Source: Solea solea
Lineage: Eukaryota; Chordata; Actinopteri; Pleuronectiformes; Soleidae
NCBI RefSeq assembly: GCF_958295425.1
Contig: NC_081146.1
Span: forward strand, 8,629,485 to 8,693,484
DNA: 64,000 bases
Direction: 5' to 3'
Shown in pieces: positions 11,227 through 22,829 of this stretch. The position numbers and the translations under genes are program-made. How positions within the stretch are numbered: position 1 is the stretch's first letter; each line of letters opens with the position of its first letter. The notes under the pieces were generated by a model that did not search any database, was not told the DNA's origin, and worked only from the letters and a program-made list of their open reading frames with translations.

Positions 11227-14200
11227 TCAAAGCTGAGACGTGGTGGCCATGTGAAGCATCTCGTGCATGGAGCTGGAGAAGTTGTTGAACAGTGTGCAGG
11301 CGTCTGTCTGATGACAGGATTTCCACGCTGACATGGATATCACAATCCTTGAGGGAAGAATGACAGAGTGGTTTTAACTACAGCTGCTGAAAACTGAACA
11401 TGATTCATTTAAACCCTGCTGTGTTATAGTATCAGAATCCAACTGCACAGAACCCAGCAAATTATATACAGTATAACTTGGTGAACAAAAGCAGCCTTGA
11501 AGTAGGTTTAATCTGATGAAAGGAACGATTCACACTAAGGTTTTAATACTCAACAAAGAAACCATTTGCTGAGGGTATGAGTACCTGTCATCTCTGATAC
11601 GGTAGAAGAAGCCGTAGCCGTGGTGCACCATGGGAGCCACAGCTCCCAGAACTGTGGTGTATCCAACCAGACTGGACGACAGCACAAAGTTACCACCACC
11701 ACCACTGCACACAAAAACACAACCCAGTTACACGACAGCAGACACACCTGCAATGGTCTAACAAAACCTGTCATCTACAATATATCCAAAATTCGGTTTT
11801 AATCAAAGACAAACAATATGCTTATGTCACTCCCTGGTTGCCATTTAATTAAAATTCTATGTTGTTAATTTTAAATGGTGTACAGCAACTCTGCACTCTA
11901 TTGTCAATAATATTGATACATGATCAGTGCAATGGACACAGCATTTACTTAAATCTGCTAAATAAAACCCCAGGAGAACAAGCATGTCTTTCAGCTAAAT
12001 AGGCTCAAATAGTCAGAAGTGTTTTCATACATCTTTGGCCAAGGAAAAAAACATTCTTCATGGAGTTCTTCACATGTCCACTGCAGGAGACAGCATGCAA
12101 TTTTTGTTTACCCTAACCCTAACCCAAACTCACACAATTTTATGTTGCACTTGCACTACCTGTCCAGTGGGTGGCAGTGCATGGAGGGGATGCACAAAGC
12201 TCCAATGTGGTGGCTAGTGTGCAACTCTACCATCAACACCACCATGTAAGAATATAGCTATTGAATAGTTGTCCCCTGTAGTGACCACTATGCATGAAAG
12301 GGCTAAATTTCTTGTTTGACTCTACCTCTTTGTGTAGAGTGGGTCCATGAAGAGTTCTGGAGTGGGACGTCCCTCCTCTTTGGCAATAAGATACAGACCA
12401 AAGAGATGTCGGTCAAAACCTGACGAGTGTCACAGAATAGCAGGAGCTGATGTTAAAAACAAATGAGTTATTGTTCACGATGAGTGTTCTAATGAACAGA
12501 GATGTGTATAAAAACCTTGTCCTTCCTGGGCTTCAGCCATAAGCGTGTTGTGTCGTTTGAAGGCCAACAGCATGGCTTTCCTCTTGGCGCTAACCTGAGG
12601 GAAAGATGTTCATGTACCATGTCAAAAAAAACACGACTGGATTCACACATTTCTTTTGTGAGATATACACAGAATTACACACTCACGTCACATGTTGGGT
12701 CCAACATGGCTTTACACCAGTTCACAGCCTCCTGGGTGCACGGTCTCATCGTCTCCGTCCTGCCATGGTAGAACTTGCGAGTCATTGCAGTCTCATAGCA
12801 ACTTCCTGGCCTGAGAGCAAAAAAAAGAAAAAGAGGAGAAATGCAGATTCATTCACTTCATGTGCTTCAAATTTCAGTCAAGGCATGGACAAAACTTTTT
12901 AACCAGTCTATACCCTTTGTGTATTCTGTAGTAAGCCAGCTGCACTGCCAGCTGAACAAAGGTATCAGGATGTAGCTTCTTCTGTCTGATGGCTGCTTTT
13001 CCAAACGCAGTGAAAGCGTAACACAAAATCTGTAGATCCTGTGCCTGTAACGCCCAAAACAGAGAGTGTGAGTCAAACAGCTTAATAGATAAGATACAGA
13101 TACAGATAATAGACACAGGTATCAGGTGTTCTGTAGTGTAGTTTGGTGCTGACTCACAGTCTCCATGTATTGCTTTTTGGCCAGGCTGATGTCATGCTGG
13201 ACTTGACTGTCCACAGTAAAAACCAGCTCCTCAGGAAGGGGCATTGGTCTGACGGCATCTGAGCCCTACACAATCAAAGACATCAATATGTTAAAAGAAA
13301 AAAAAAACACTTCAGCTTTTTTACAGAAGGATATCATCGTCAGCTTTACCTTCCATTTGCCTTCTGTAGCTTTGATTTGCTGATCCAAATACCAACACAT
13401 AGACACCAGAACCATGGCATCATATGGAGCATGCTGCAAAACAATCACATTAGATTATTCATCTTTTTATTTATCCTTTTAACAAATATGTTCTGAGGAT
13501 TTCACACATTTATTCAACCAGAACATGTATCTAGCATGTATATATAACCACAAATAAGGTTTCTACAACTGGAGATGAAACTGTACTGAAAGATTATCAT
13601 GACTATCAAAGTGAATGACTACTCCATTAGAAAAGGACAGAGCTGCACAGTCTCTAAATCCTTCTATCATAAAACATACACACGCAAACTCACATCACAA
13701 ATGGATCCAAAAGTGCCGTCTGAGAACACGACTGCATTGTACGACTTATCACCCCATCGAATGGTGGGGTTGCCTGTAAGTGCTTCAAGAGTAAGCTGTG
13801 TTTAGAAAAGAAAAATATAAAAATAAAAATCAGACACAGTTCTTGTAAAAAGAAAGAAAGATAAAAGAAAAAACAAAACAACAGAGACTCATGCAGTGAT
13901 AAATAATTCAAATGAGAGCAGCTAGTACATTTGTGTAGTTCTCTGGAGTAGAGTAGGGTTTGGTTTCATCCAGAGATATGATGAACAGGCTGCTCTGAAT
14001 TGTTTCAAGGATGGTCTTGTTGTGTGGATCGATGCTTATTAGATGCTCCCTGGCCTGCAGAGACAGTAAACAGATAAGTGCTGACCAAATGCTGTGCTTT
14101 TATCATGGGAGAGTCTTTCCTGAAGGCAATCCATACTGTGCGTTACTCACAAATAATTCACAAAGGCATCTCCAAACCTGAGCAGCCTCACCTTTGCCCA

Positions 14201-17200
14201 CCGAGTCCTCTCCTCTGAGGTGAGAGCAGCCACTCCCTCTCCCTCTGGCTCCCGCTCACAGCGCTCCTTTATGTAGCTCAGCTGCCTGCGCATGTTAACA
14301 TGCACATCATTCATTCACTGCTACTCTTATTTACATTTGTCATATTCTGTGACACAGTGAGACCACCGCTGATCTGCAAGGTACACCAGGGGCCTCGTAT
14401 AAACCGTGCGTACGCTCCAAAACACACGTCAGTCTCTAATGTTTTAAACGCTCCAAAATAAAGTTACGAACTCATTTGTTATAAGAAAATGGGACTTGAA
14501 CGTTGAGTAGAACATTTTCTTTATCCCATTTTAATCCATACGATAACGAAATAACTACAAAAAAGTTATTCCACCACCGCTGCGCCTTTCATCTGAAGAG
14601 AAAGGTGATGCCGTCATCTTCTTCCTCCCTCTTCCTCCCTCCCCAGCTTCCACAGCACACTCAGTGACAGTAATGAATCGTTACATGGAGTAACTCTGTG
14701 AGCTCTGTCTGTTTATTCTGTGCGTAATGTGTGTAGATGATGACGTGTGACACTTATAGATTGTTGAAATGATCTGCAAATTCAGCTCACACGGATAAGT
14801 CATGTCTAAACTTACATGTTATGCCAGTAAAAACATGAACAGGATCAACTATCAATGCTCAGCCACACAAAACAATATATTTTTACAGATTTATACATCA
14901 TAAATTGATGCGTTGATCTCGCACTTTCCTTCTTTTTCTTTTATTTCCCTCTTTCTTTGTTGCCCCATTTGTCCTTTTTCTTTAGGAAGAAGGCGTCAGA
15001 GACGGCGTTTTAGAGTCATTTGTATATTAATTTGTGGATGGAACAGGGGCGTGGTGTGTTACTCAGTCACCTCCGATCAGTTTCACGTTTGATGGGATGT
15101 ATAAAGAAAAGGTGCGCAGGACTTGGCGTACCCACGGTTTTATAAATCTGAGATTTTCTTTGCGTACGCACTTTTTGAATTTTGTGCGTACACCGTCTTT
15201 TAGTATGAAAGCTGCGCACTCTTTTATACATGAGGCCCCAGATGCTTTTATATAACGTTATTTCTACATATTAGTGCTATAAGTGCAATAAGCTGTTAAT
15301 TGTCTGTGCAATATTGTCTGTTGTGCAACTGGAGGGTCCGTGCAATTATGGCAGCTGGGCAATGTGTACTAATTAGTTTTTCTTCCACTTTTCCCTTATT
15401 CAATTTATATTGATATGATCACCTGTGATATATGGAGGTTTTATTTATTGATTGTGATGCATGTAGCACCACTGATAGCAACATTAGTCTGATAGCAACA
15501 TTAGTGGTGCTACATGCATCATTAGTTCAATTAGTTCATTAGTTCAAGTACATTTTATTGCATTATTTTTTTTTGTTCAGTTGTTCCGTTTGCTGGAAAT
15601 AAAAAACAAAAAAAAAAACATCTCCCATTACTCTTCTTTACATATTTCTTTAATAATGGTAATGGAAATAACAAAGACAAGAAGAATAGGTGTGTGTTTG
15701 TACTTCTGAGTATTAAATACCTGAGCAGTTCAGGAGGAGTGAGGATCTGTCCATCACAAATCGCATCAAATGTGAAGATCCGTCCGTGACACATCACTAC
15801 CAAATGGGAGGGGCACGGACCCTCACGCTCTATGACACAGCAGAAAATTCACATTACATGATTATCAGTTTAGGTGTGTCTGAAGGTTGAAGATAAGAAT
15901 CCAGTTTATTCTACCTGTGCTAAAATAGTTGTAAATAGTGTCCTTTTGTACTCCAGGCACTTTACAGGTACAGAACAGCATTCTGAACTGGTCCATATCT
16001 AAAGGTACTTTCCCAGCTTTCTGTGGAGCCAGCTTCTCCCTAAATCACCCAGAGGAAGTAAATAATACACAATTAGATATATATGTGACTTTGAAACAGC
16101 AACAATAAAAAAGACCAACTATGGTTGCCAGACCACAACAAATACAGCTTGTCTACAGAATGACTCACGTGCGGATCAGGTCCCAGTACTGTAGTGTAAA
16201 CCATGCGTTTAGACTGGCTCTCTGAAGATAAACTCCCTCTGCAGGAGGCCACCAGTGCTCCAGGTAGGGCCCTGGACCAGCAAAGTTCACATTCAGCTGA
16301 GAGGGCACGCGGACTTCCAGGTATGCTGAGTCTAACCACCATTTTTCCAACTGGGGATTAAAAAAATAGTCAAGTAATTTGAACACCCAGGATTAAAAAA
16401 GCGTTCCCTCCTGCAGGACAAAAACAATACATTCCCAGCTGAATTACACACCCAATTCTTCTTTGTCTTGGCTCTCTGCAGTAGTTTCTGGTGCAACTCT
16501 TTGCCAACACCTTCTTGGAATTTCCTCACAACATCCACAGTTGCCTTAAACTCTTCCTCTGATGCAAATGGATGAACTGTTAGAATACAAAGAAGTAGTA
16601 GCGCAATCAGTGAATCAGTCTAAATCAAGTCAGCACAAGCTCTTGATCACTGTGAACACTCAGGCTTTTCTATATAATAAAACAACTATCATTTTAATTA
16701 ATTTTAAACTGTACAAATATAAATGTACCCACATTAGATATAGACATATGAGGAGACATTGTTGCATGTTACATTTCAAAAGATGAATATACATTAATAT
16801 AGCTTTGCCAATTAATCTCCCAGTAGAACAGTAAATTACTGGCCAGTTCAGTGTTTATCTTTATACAGAGGTGACTTAACCCTGTGTTGCATAACTTTTT
16901 AATATAAACAAATGTCCATTATATTCAAACAATTATCAAATACATTCACACAAATCAGCTCCACATGACTCTCTCTCTGTTTCTCAGTATTGTGGTGTTT
17001 AGATTTATTTCACCCCATGACATTGCCACGCTGCACAAAGGAAGTGAGTTGTTTTATTTCAAAACAGCTGCAGACAAAAACACCATTGAGCGAGTAAAGC
17101 AAACAGATCAGAGTATGACTGAAAATCAAAAAGTCTGTAGTGACAGTAGTGCAGTGAATTCTACTAATCAAACCCCTGAGCTGTCTGTGTTTATACACAC

Positions 17201-17590
17201 AACAATACTATCAGACCTCAGTCAGGTGTGATAGTATTGCTTGACAGTCTGTTTAGATGAATGACACACTATACAATAAATGTTACAGCGACAGAATGAT
17301 AACAACAAAAATTACCAAAAGCTTTGCACTGCAGCTTTTCACAGTTGAAGTTTGCATAGTAGTGAAAGAGACCAACAGGCATACTCAGTATTTCAAAATG
17401 ACAACCTTGACTATCTAACTAACCCACCATAATCTGATTTGTCCAGCAGCAGGATGTACAAAACGTATACCCTACCTGCATCCAGGTATTTGTTAAGGCT
17501 GCTCTCCAGTGACGGCACAGGTAGGGGTGGCAGACTGCTTTGGTACTGAAAGGTCTGCTCTGGCAGAGACTCTGACAAAACATTTGCCAT
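11227..17590 (-). CDS. crot: Carnitine O-octanoyltransferase (peroxisomal)
   Basis: Coding exons 5'->3': 17590-17476, 16576-16452, 16350-16169, 16039-15915, 15829-15721, 14285-14192, 14054-13929, 13795-13694, 13433-13350, 13265-13158, 13044-12914, 12810-12687, 12594-12516, 12419-12326, 11704-11585, 11347-11227. The sum is 1839 nt, 612 aa plus stop, the human CROT length as I remember it. The enzyme moves medium-chain acyl groups (C6-C10) from CoA to carnitine so chain-shortened products leave peroxisomes. Seen: [16 protein letters not shown] near the N-terminal third; TPPELLR; the choline/carnitine acyltransferase core with His327 ([10 protein letters not shown], first codon of exon 13433-13350) as catalytic base; [18 protein letters not shown]; and the SSSLVGY block. 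The chain ends TTSQL, a plausible PTS1 variant. ATG at 17588-17590 follows an acceptor at 17599, so the 5' UTR is split. Confidence 0.97.
14388..15240. mobile_element. Non-autonomous DNA element with GGGGCCTC..TATA inverted ends
   Basis: In the crot intron 14286-15720. The left end AGGGGCCTCGTATAAAC (14388-14404) pairs with the right end TTTATACATGAGGCCCC (15223-15239). Inside, GCGTACGC motifs follow both ends. About 850 bp, no transposase frame. It resembles a common fish MITE family whose ends read GGGGCCTCATGTATAAA. No clear target-site duplication. Confidence 0.7.
15456..15520. repeat. 18-bp perfect inverted repeat with duplicated loop
   Basis: GATGCATGTAGCACCACT at 15456-15473 is exactly complementary to 15503-15520. 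The loop contains a 15-bp direct repeat, GATAGCAACATTAGT, at 15474-15488 and 15491-15505. It lies in the same crot intron as the 14388 element. Confidence 0.9.
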
Positions 17591-17756
17591 TTCTTCCCCT
17601 GTAATAAAAACAAAGGCTGCACAATCAAAAAGCTGAGGGTGACATTACTTTATATCACTGGTATGACTGAATCAAACTTTGCAGGTTGTGGCATCAAAAT
17701 CCTGCAAATGCCTGTGCATGAGCAACAACATCTAACACTTCATCATCAAAACAAGT

Positions 17757-17985
17757 TTTCTGATTTTTCAGCTACTTAAATGTCAATATTTTCTGGTTTA
17801 TTTGCTCCATATAACAAATAAATCATTAAAACTGAATCATTGTGGTTTGTGGGGAAAAAAAAACGTCATAATTTCCAAGTTTGAAAAACACTGATTAATA
17901 TTTTCTGACATTTTCTGGACCAAATGATTACTCAATTAATCGGGAGACTCATCAACAGATGAATCGATTATGAAAATAAATAAAA
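17757..17985 (-). mobile_element. Truncated copy of the hAT-like MITE
   Basis: Shares TTTATTTGCTCCATATAACA, TCAATTAATCGGGAGACTC and GAATCGATTATGAAAATA-type text with the complete element at 19132-19482, in the opposite orientation. It lacks one end. It sits in the 5'-UTR intron of crot. Confidence 0.6.
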
Positions 17986-19131
17986 TAAGATTAGATTTAC
18001 TTTTATTAAAAAGAACAGAAAACAAGAATAGAAATTTTAACATGGGAGACAGAGCTGCTTTATTGGGCTGCCACTATCTGCAGCACCTGTACTCAAGTGT
18101 CCAAAGGTCATAGTGCTTGTGTGCCAATAATCCCCTATAGGAACTTCCAGATCCTTCATATTCAGTCCTTGTATAGTTCTCTACATATGGATATCTGTTA
18201 ATCTTGCATTTTTAAGTCAGAAACAAATGTATGTGCATGTATATTCAAACTAAGGCAGCTCACATTTTTCCATTTCCACAAAGAGGAAGAAAGGGTTAGA
18301 TAGAAAGAAATAGGATATGAGGTCATACAAAGTCTGCTCTGATAGGGGGTAATACATTCAGTTTTCAAGGAATTATGTCAACTTGTACATGCCAATCTTC
18401 CAATGTAGGTGTTACATTTAGAAACTTTATAGTTGTCAATGTTTTAGTTACAAAGAAAAAGGCAGCAGCTTAGAGTACCTCCCAAAGTGTAGAATGTCAC
18501 CCGCGAGTGGGCCATGGAGGTATTGAAAGTGGGCCGAAGACTGGGCTGAAATGTGTCTATTAAGATGGTAATCACAATTATTTGGATAAATTTTAAAATA
18601 ATGATAATATTGATTATTAATTGGTATTAGAACAAAAATATATTATCTTAGATGCTGAAATTTGCTTTACGTTTATGTTGCCTAAATGTTGTGCTACATG
18701 GCCATTTTATTAGGTACACAGAACTCTTACTGCTGTTGCCCATCCACTTCAAAGTTTGAAGTTTTATTCATTCAGAGACGGTATTGGTATCATGAGTAGT
18801 TATTTTTATTAGTTACTGTTACTTTACTATAATATATGACTAGTCATTCTCCTCTGATCTCTGGCATCAACAAGAGAACTGCTGCTCACTGGATACTTTC
18901 TCTTTTTCAGATCATTGTCTGTAAGCCTTAGTGATGATGATAAATGAAAGTCCTATTAGGTCAATACTTACTGAAATACTGAACAAACATGCCACATAAA
19001 AAGACACTTAAATCATCTCCTCTTCTTCCCCATTGTGATGCTCCGTTTGAAATTCAGCAGGTCTTCATGACCAGGTTCACATGCCTAAATGCACTGAGAT
19101 GCTGTTATGTGATTGGTCGATTATATATTTG

Positions 19132-19482
19132 TAGGGCTGGAACTAAGGATTATTTTTCTCAATCGATTAATCTATCGATTATATTCTTGATTAATCGTTC
19201 GATATAAAATGTCAGAAATTTTTTGAAAAATATTTAGTGTTTTCCAAACCAGCAAATGATGATGTTCTCAAATGTCTTGTTTTGTCCAGAAACCAACATT
19301 ATTCAGTTTGAATGATTTATTTGTTATATGGAGCAAAAAAAAAAAAAAAAAAGTCACATTTAAGAAGTTGAAAAATCTGAAAACTTGTTTTAATTCTTCT
19401 CATTCTAAAACAAACCGATTATCTAAATTGTTGACAATTAATTTAGTAATAGATTAATAATCGATTCATTGTTTCAGCCCTA
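19132..19482. mobile_element. hAT-like MITE with 8-bp target duplication
   Basis: Ends TAGGGCTGGAAC and GTTTCAGCCCTA are inverted repeats. The flanks TATATTTG (left) and GATATTTG (right) match at 7 of 8 positions, the duplication size of hAT elements. The interior is rich in TCGATTA motifs and has no coding frame. It is inserted in the Tc1-like element 18700-20672. Confidence 0.75.
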
Positions 19483-19491
19483 GATATTTGA

Positions 19492-20138
19492 ACACTAGGG
19501 GTGGGTCAAAATATGGATTTGGTGATATATTGCTTACAATAATCGATACACCAGGGCAAATATAAATATTTAAATTAACAAATTCAGACTCTCTAAAGCA
19601 GACAGTCTCTTTCATGTTTCAGGCATCACTACTTCATGTCTCCTCAAGGTGGCGCTGCTCAAATGAATGGGGTGGAGTGGCTCAGTGGTTAAGACCGGTA
19701 CCCTGTGTGCCAAAGACATCATGGTTGCAAGTTCAATTCCACCCCTGGCTGATTGTACTCAACTACCTTGTAAGTCGCTTTGGATAAAAGCGTCTGCTAG
19801 ATGACATGTAATGAATGAGGGAAACTTGGGTGGACGTTACCTGGCTGAAGAAGAGGATTTACAGCAGGATAATGGTGGAGAAAGCTACGCTAAAAGATGC
19901 TCCATCCACGTTCACTACATAGACTTTATGCACATTATTCTCTATGTTGTAAATAAATAGAGAAATCCTGCACTTTTCACAGAGGTTTTGTTTTCTTCAG
20001 TTAGACAATGACATCATGATGTATGATTGTCTTCAAAAATATTGTTTATCACAGAATCGCAGTATTGTGATATTATTGGTATCGTGGACCATGTATAGCA
20101 TATCTTATCGTATTGTGAGGTACCCCGTGATTCCCACT
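19492..20138. mobile_element. DNA-repeat with GGGGTGGG..TTCCCAC ends, split by a SINE
   Basis: Left end CACTAGGGGTGGGTCAAAA; right end GTGATTCCCACT at 20127-20138; internal ATCGATACACC and TATTGTGATATTATTGG. The ends and text match a well-dispersed fish repeat of the 'taggggtggg ... cccacccct' type. It is interrupted by the SINE at 19670-19809 and cut at its right edge by the hAT-like element at 20139. Confidence 0.55.
19670..19809 (+). mobile_element. tRNA-derived SINE with flanking 8-bp direct repeats
   Basis: Pol III promoter elements are visible: A box TGGCTCAGTGG (19678-19688) and B box GTTCAATTCC (19731-19740). They are followed by the tail AAGTCGCTTTGGATAAAAGC and GTCTGCTAGATGACATG, shared by many fish SINEs. 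AATGAATG occurs at 19662-19669 and 19810-19817, a likely target duplication. Confidence 0.8.
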
Positions 20139-20632
20139 CAGAGCATAAGCCAATTAAACAGATGCTTGGGGGCCCCTGGTGGTGGGGAGGCCCCCAGTAG
20201 TCCATGAGAGGAAAAAAAAAACATTTAACAAATTAAAGAAGTCTAGATTTCTTTAAATATATTCTATATCTAAATGGTGTTGAGCATAAGTTATTTGGTT
20301 TTAATAAGTTGACACAAGCTAATTTGGTGCACATCAGAAACCAATGTCATTAAACTGGTTTACTTGTTTAATTCAAGTTCAGTATCACCACACTTACTGC
20401 TTCACTTTGAATACGAAGTGCAAATTAGTACAAGACCAGTTTGTGACTTTACAACTCTTGAAGGTTAAAACAACACATTGGTTTGGTGCAAATAACACAA
20501 CTGCAATAAATGCAATTGATAGTGTTACACTGGTATCAGTAATAGTCAATAATAGCACTGGCTACTCTGAGGCAGTGGGAGGGGGGCCCCCAAGTCAAAT
20601 TCCCCTTAGCATAAAGGCTTGGGTCGGCCCTG
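20139..20632. mobile_element. hAT-like element with CAG..CTG ends
   Basis: Left CAGAGCATAAGCC then TGGGGGCCCC; right GGGGGGCCCCC, AGCATAAAGGC and GGGTCGGCCCTG. Inverted ends with the CAGGGCCG style of hAT repeats. Flanks TTCCCACT and TTTCCACC agree at 6 of 8 positions, a degenerate target duplication. No transposase frame. Confidence 0.55.
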
Positions 20633-21227
20633 TTTCCACCTGTACTTGGACAGGTGTACCTAATAAAGTGACTAGTGAGTACAACTTGAGTTTGACGCAG
20701 CACCAGTATAACTGCAGATAGTTTGCCACATGGGCAAAAATATGAAGTGAATATGCATTTTTAAATGCGCCGTGAAAACAAGTTATTTTACTTTACAAAA
20801 AACTCGATACACGCTGTCAGTGTCACTTATAGCTATCCGCGATCACGTCGACATAAACGAAGAAAGTGGTCGAGTCGTTGGAGGCAGAAAACTGTGTTTT
20901 TACTCGATACTTACTTAATAATTTAACGGTTTCATTTGAACTAGCTAACTTGAAGTTGTTGCACTGTGTTAGCAGCTCTCGGCTTATGGGCAAATGCTAC
21001 ACCATCTACATCATCAACAACAACAACAATAGCAGCAGCTGCAGCGTTTTATATGTGTGCATAACATGCTTCCAAACACCGTGTTTGCTTTCAAACACTG
21101 CACCTAAACTCAGCTCACCTTGTTCAAGTTATGTTGACCCAAACCTCAGGCATCCAGAGTCAGCAGCAGGAGTGACAGTGAAGTGTGTTTTGTTGTGTTC
21201 TCAGCGTCTAGCTCCTCGCGTCCTCAC

Positions 21228-21300
21228 CTTTGCCCCACTGAACCGCTGTCCCACTGCCAACGCGGATGACACTGCGCATGCGCGAATGTTGTCCTCGCAA
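21228..21300 (-). promoter_or_regulatory. crot: crot promoter / non-coding first exon with NRF-1-type site
   Basis: The palindromic TGCGCATGCGCG at 21273-21284 matches the NRF-1 consensus. Just downstream on minus, CAAAG|GTGAGG gives a donor at 21227, consistent with a non-coding first exon spliced to the acceptor at 17599. The transcription start is inferred, not seen. Confidence 0.55.
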
Positions 21301-22573
21301 TAATAATGAGGTCAACTTTCAAGCTGCTCTGGAATGAACCCTCCTCCAAACGTAGAAGTGTAGAATATAAAGTGCTTCCTACATTATTAAAAGCTACTAT
21401 AACTGGTGTTGTTACTATCAGACAGGTTTTTAATTTAGTTACCAATTATTAATCTGTCAATTGACTAGGAAAGGAATATACACAATTGTATTGTGCACTG
21501 GATAAAAAGCACTCTTAATAAATAAATTATACTGAATTTCCTTCCTCGGGATAATCATGAATGGTTACAACTGTGACTTGAAAACACTGTCCAGCCTGAC
21601 AACATACAGCCCTATTGGTTATTTTGAAATGCCAAAGAAGCGATTTAATTTCAGGAACTTGTGTTTTTGAATCATCTAGTTTAAAAGTGCTATATGTAAG
21701 AGGTGTATTATATATCAAGTCATAAAATGACCAGGATATCTCATCAGTAGCTAGATCTGCCCCACACTAGAGGATAACTGGCCAGATTTCAGTCCTAATC
21801 TGGCCCTTCTGACAATCATGGGTGTCACAGATTATCTTGCCAAATTATCCTGGAATGTGAGGGATTAACATACTGATGCGTCCACAAAGTGGATCGTAAA
21901 TATCAAACATGTTTGATATCTACAACTGAACAGAGATTGGGGGTGTGAACAGAACCCTGCAATAACCAATGAGAGTGAGTTGACCGGTAAACGGATGTTG
22001 CAAACTTTTATTTGGACAAAAACATGCAATGTGGGGATTAGGTAAATTGGACACTCTAAATTGACCATAACTGTCCAGGATGAACCCCACCTGTCGCCCT
22101 GTCAGCTGAGATCGGCACAGCACCCCCGCAACCCTAATGTGGAGGATAAAGTGGTAGAAGATGGATGTACTTCATTGCACACACAACAGCTATTAACTGA
22201 CAACGCCGATAGTCCATCTCCATGTTTTCTTATATTCTGGTCTTGTGAAACCATGGAAACTAAAAAGCCTCACTTTCCCTCTCACATAAGCATAAACACC
22301 AAACATTAGATTAAGTACGAATTAGTGGTTTCAACATATTTAGCCTCAGAAGATGCATAGAAATGTCTTAGTTAGAAATGAAATGTAAAAATCAATGTAA
22401 ATCTATAAAATAACAACAACAACAAAAAAAAAAACCTAAGATCTCACATTATTTTTTATAGACATGAATGGCCCCTGAAAGCAGAAGGCCACTCATGACA
22501 AAGGCGCAGCACAGTTTTAGTACTGGAGTTAGTATGCAGTCTTGTTCTTTGCTTTAATTCTGCTAATTCAGCT
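21301..22573. other. Intergenic between crot and the acyl-CoA-binding gene
   Basis: AT-rich, no credible exon. It contains a repeat fragment at 22045-22170 and presumably the 3' UTR of the acbd7-like gene; TTTATT at 22006-22011 (AATAAA on minus) is a possible poly(A) signal. Confidence 0.4.
22045..22170 (+). repeat. LINE/SINE-tail type dispersed repeat, second copy
   Basis: Blocks ACTCTAAATTGACCATAACT, CTGTCCAGGATGAACCCC, TCAGCTGAGAT and ATGTGGAGGATAAAGTGG are the reverse-strand counterpart of the copy at 8455-8730. Confidence 0.65.
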
Positions 22574-22781
22574 TTATATCCCATATTTGCCAATGAGTTC
22601 CTTCCCTAGGGCAACGTAGGCTGACATGGCATCATCCTTGGACATTCCTGAAACACAAAGTCAATACAAAAACACGCTTGAGTCAAGGTTTTCATGTATT
22701 CTGAGAATTATTTACTGCTCTCATCAGAACAAATGGAACAAGCTGGATTATATGACCAACAACTTTATCACAATATTATTA

Positions 22782-22829
<48 letters not shown>

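Larger units (their letters stand above)
18700..20672. mobile_element. Tc1/mariner-like element interrupted by several later insertions
   Basis: The left end GGCCATTTTATTAGGTACAC (18700-18719) and right end GTGTACCTAATAAAGTGAC (20654-20672) are inverted copies. The first 430 bp carry blocks (TCATTCTCCTCTGATCTCTG; GCATCAACAAGAGAACTGC; ATGCCTAAATGCACTGAGAT) that I recall from a full-length fish element whose antisense strand encodes a Tc1-type transposase. Most of the coding region is lost, and 19132-20640 is filled by other inserted elements. Confidence 0.7.

Noticed and set aside
12111..12130. Telomere-like CCCTAACCCTAACCC
   Set aside because: Only two to three units in an intron of crot; too short for an interstitial telomere and most likely part of a dispersed repeat.
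19670..19740. Functional tRNA gene
   Set aside because: Has A- and B-box-like words but cannot form a full cloverleaf acceptor stem and continues into a SINE tail, so it is a tRNA-derived SINE.
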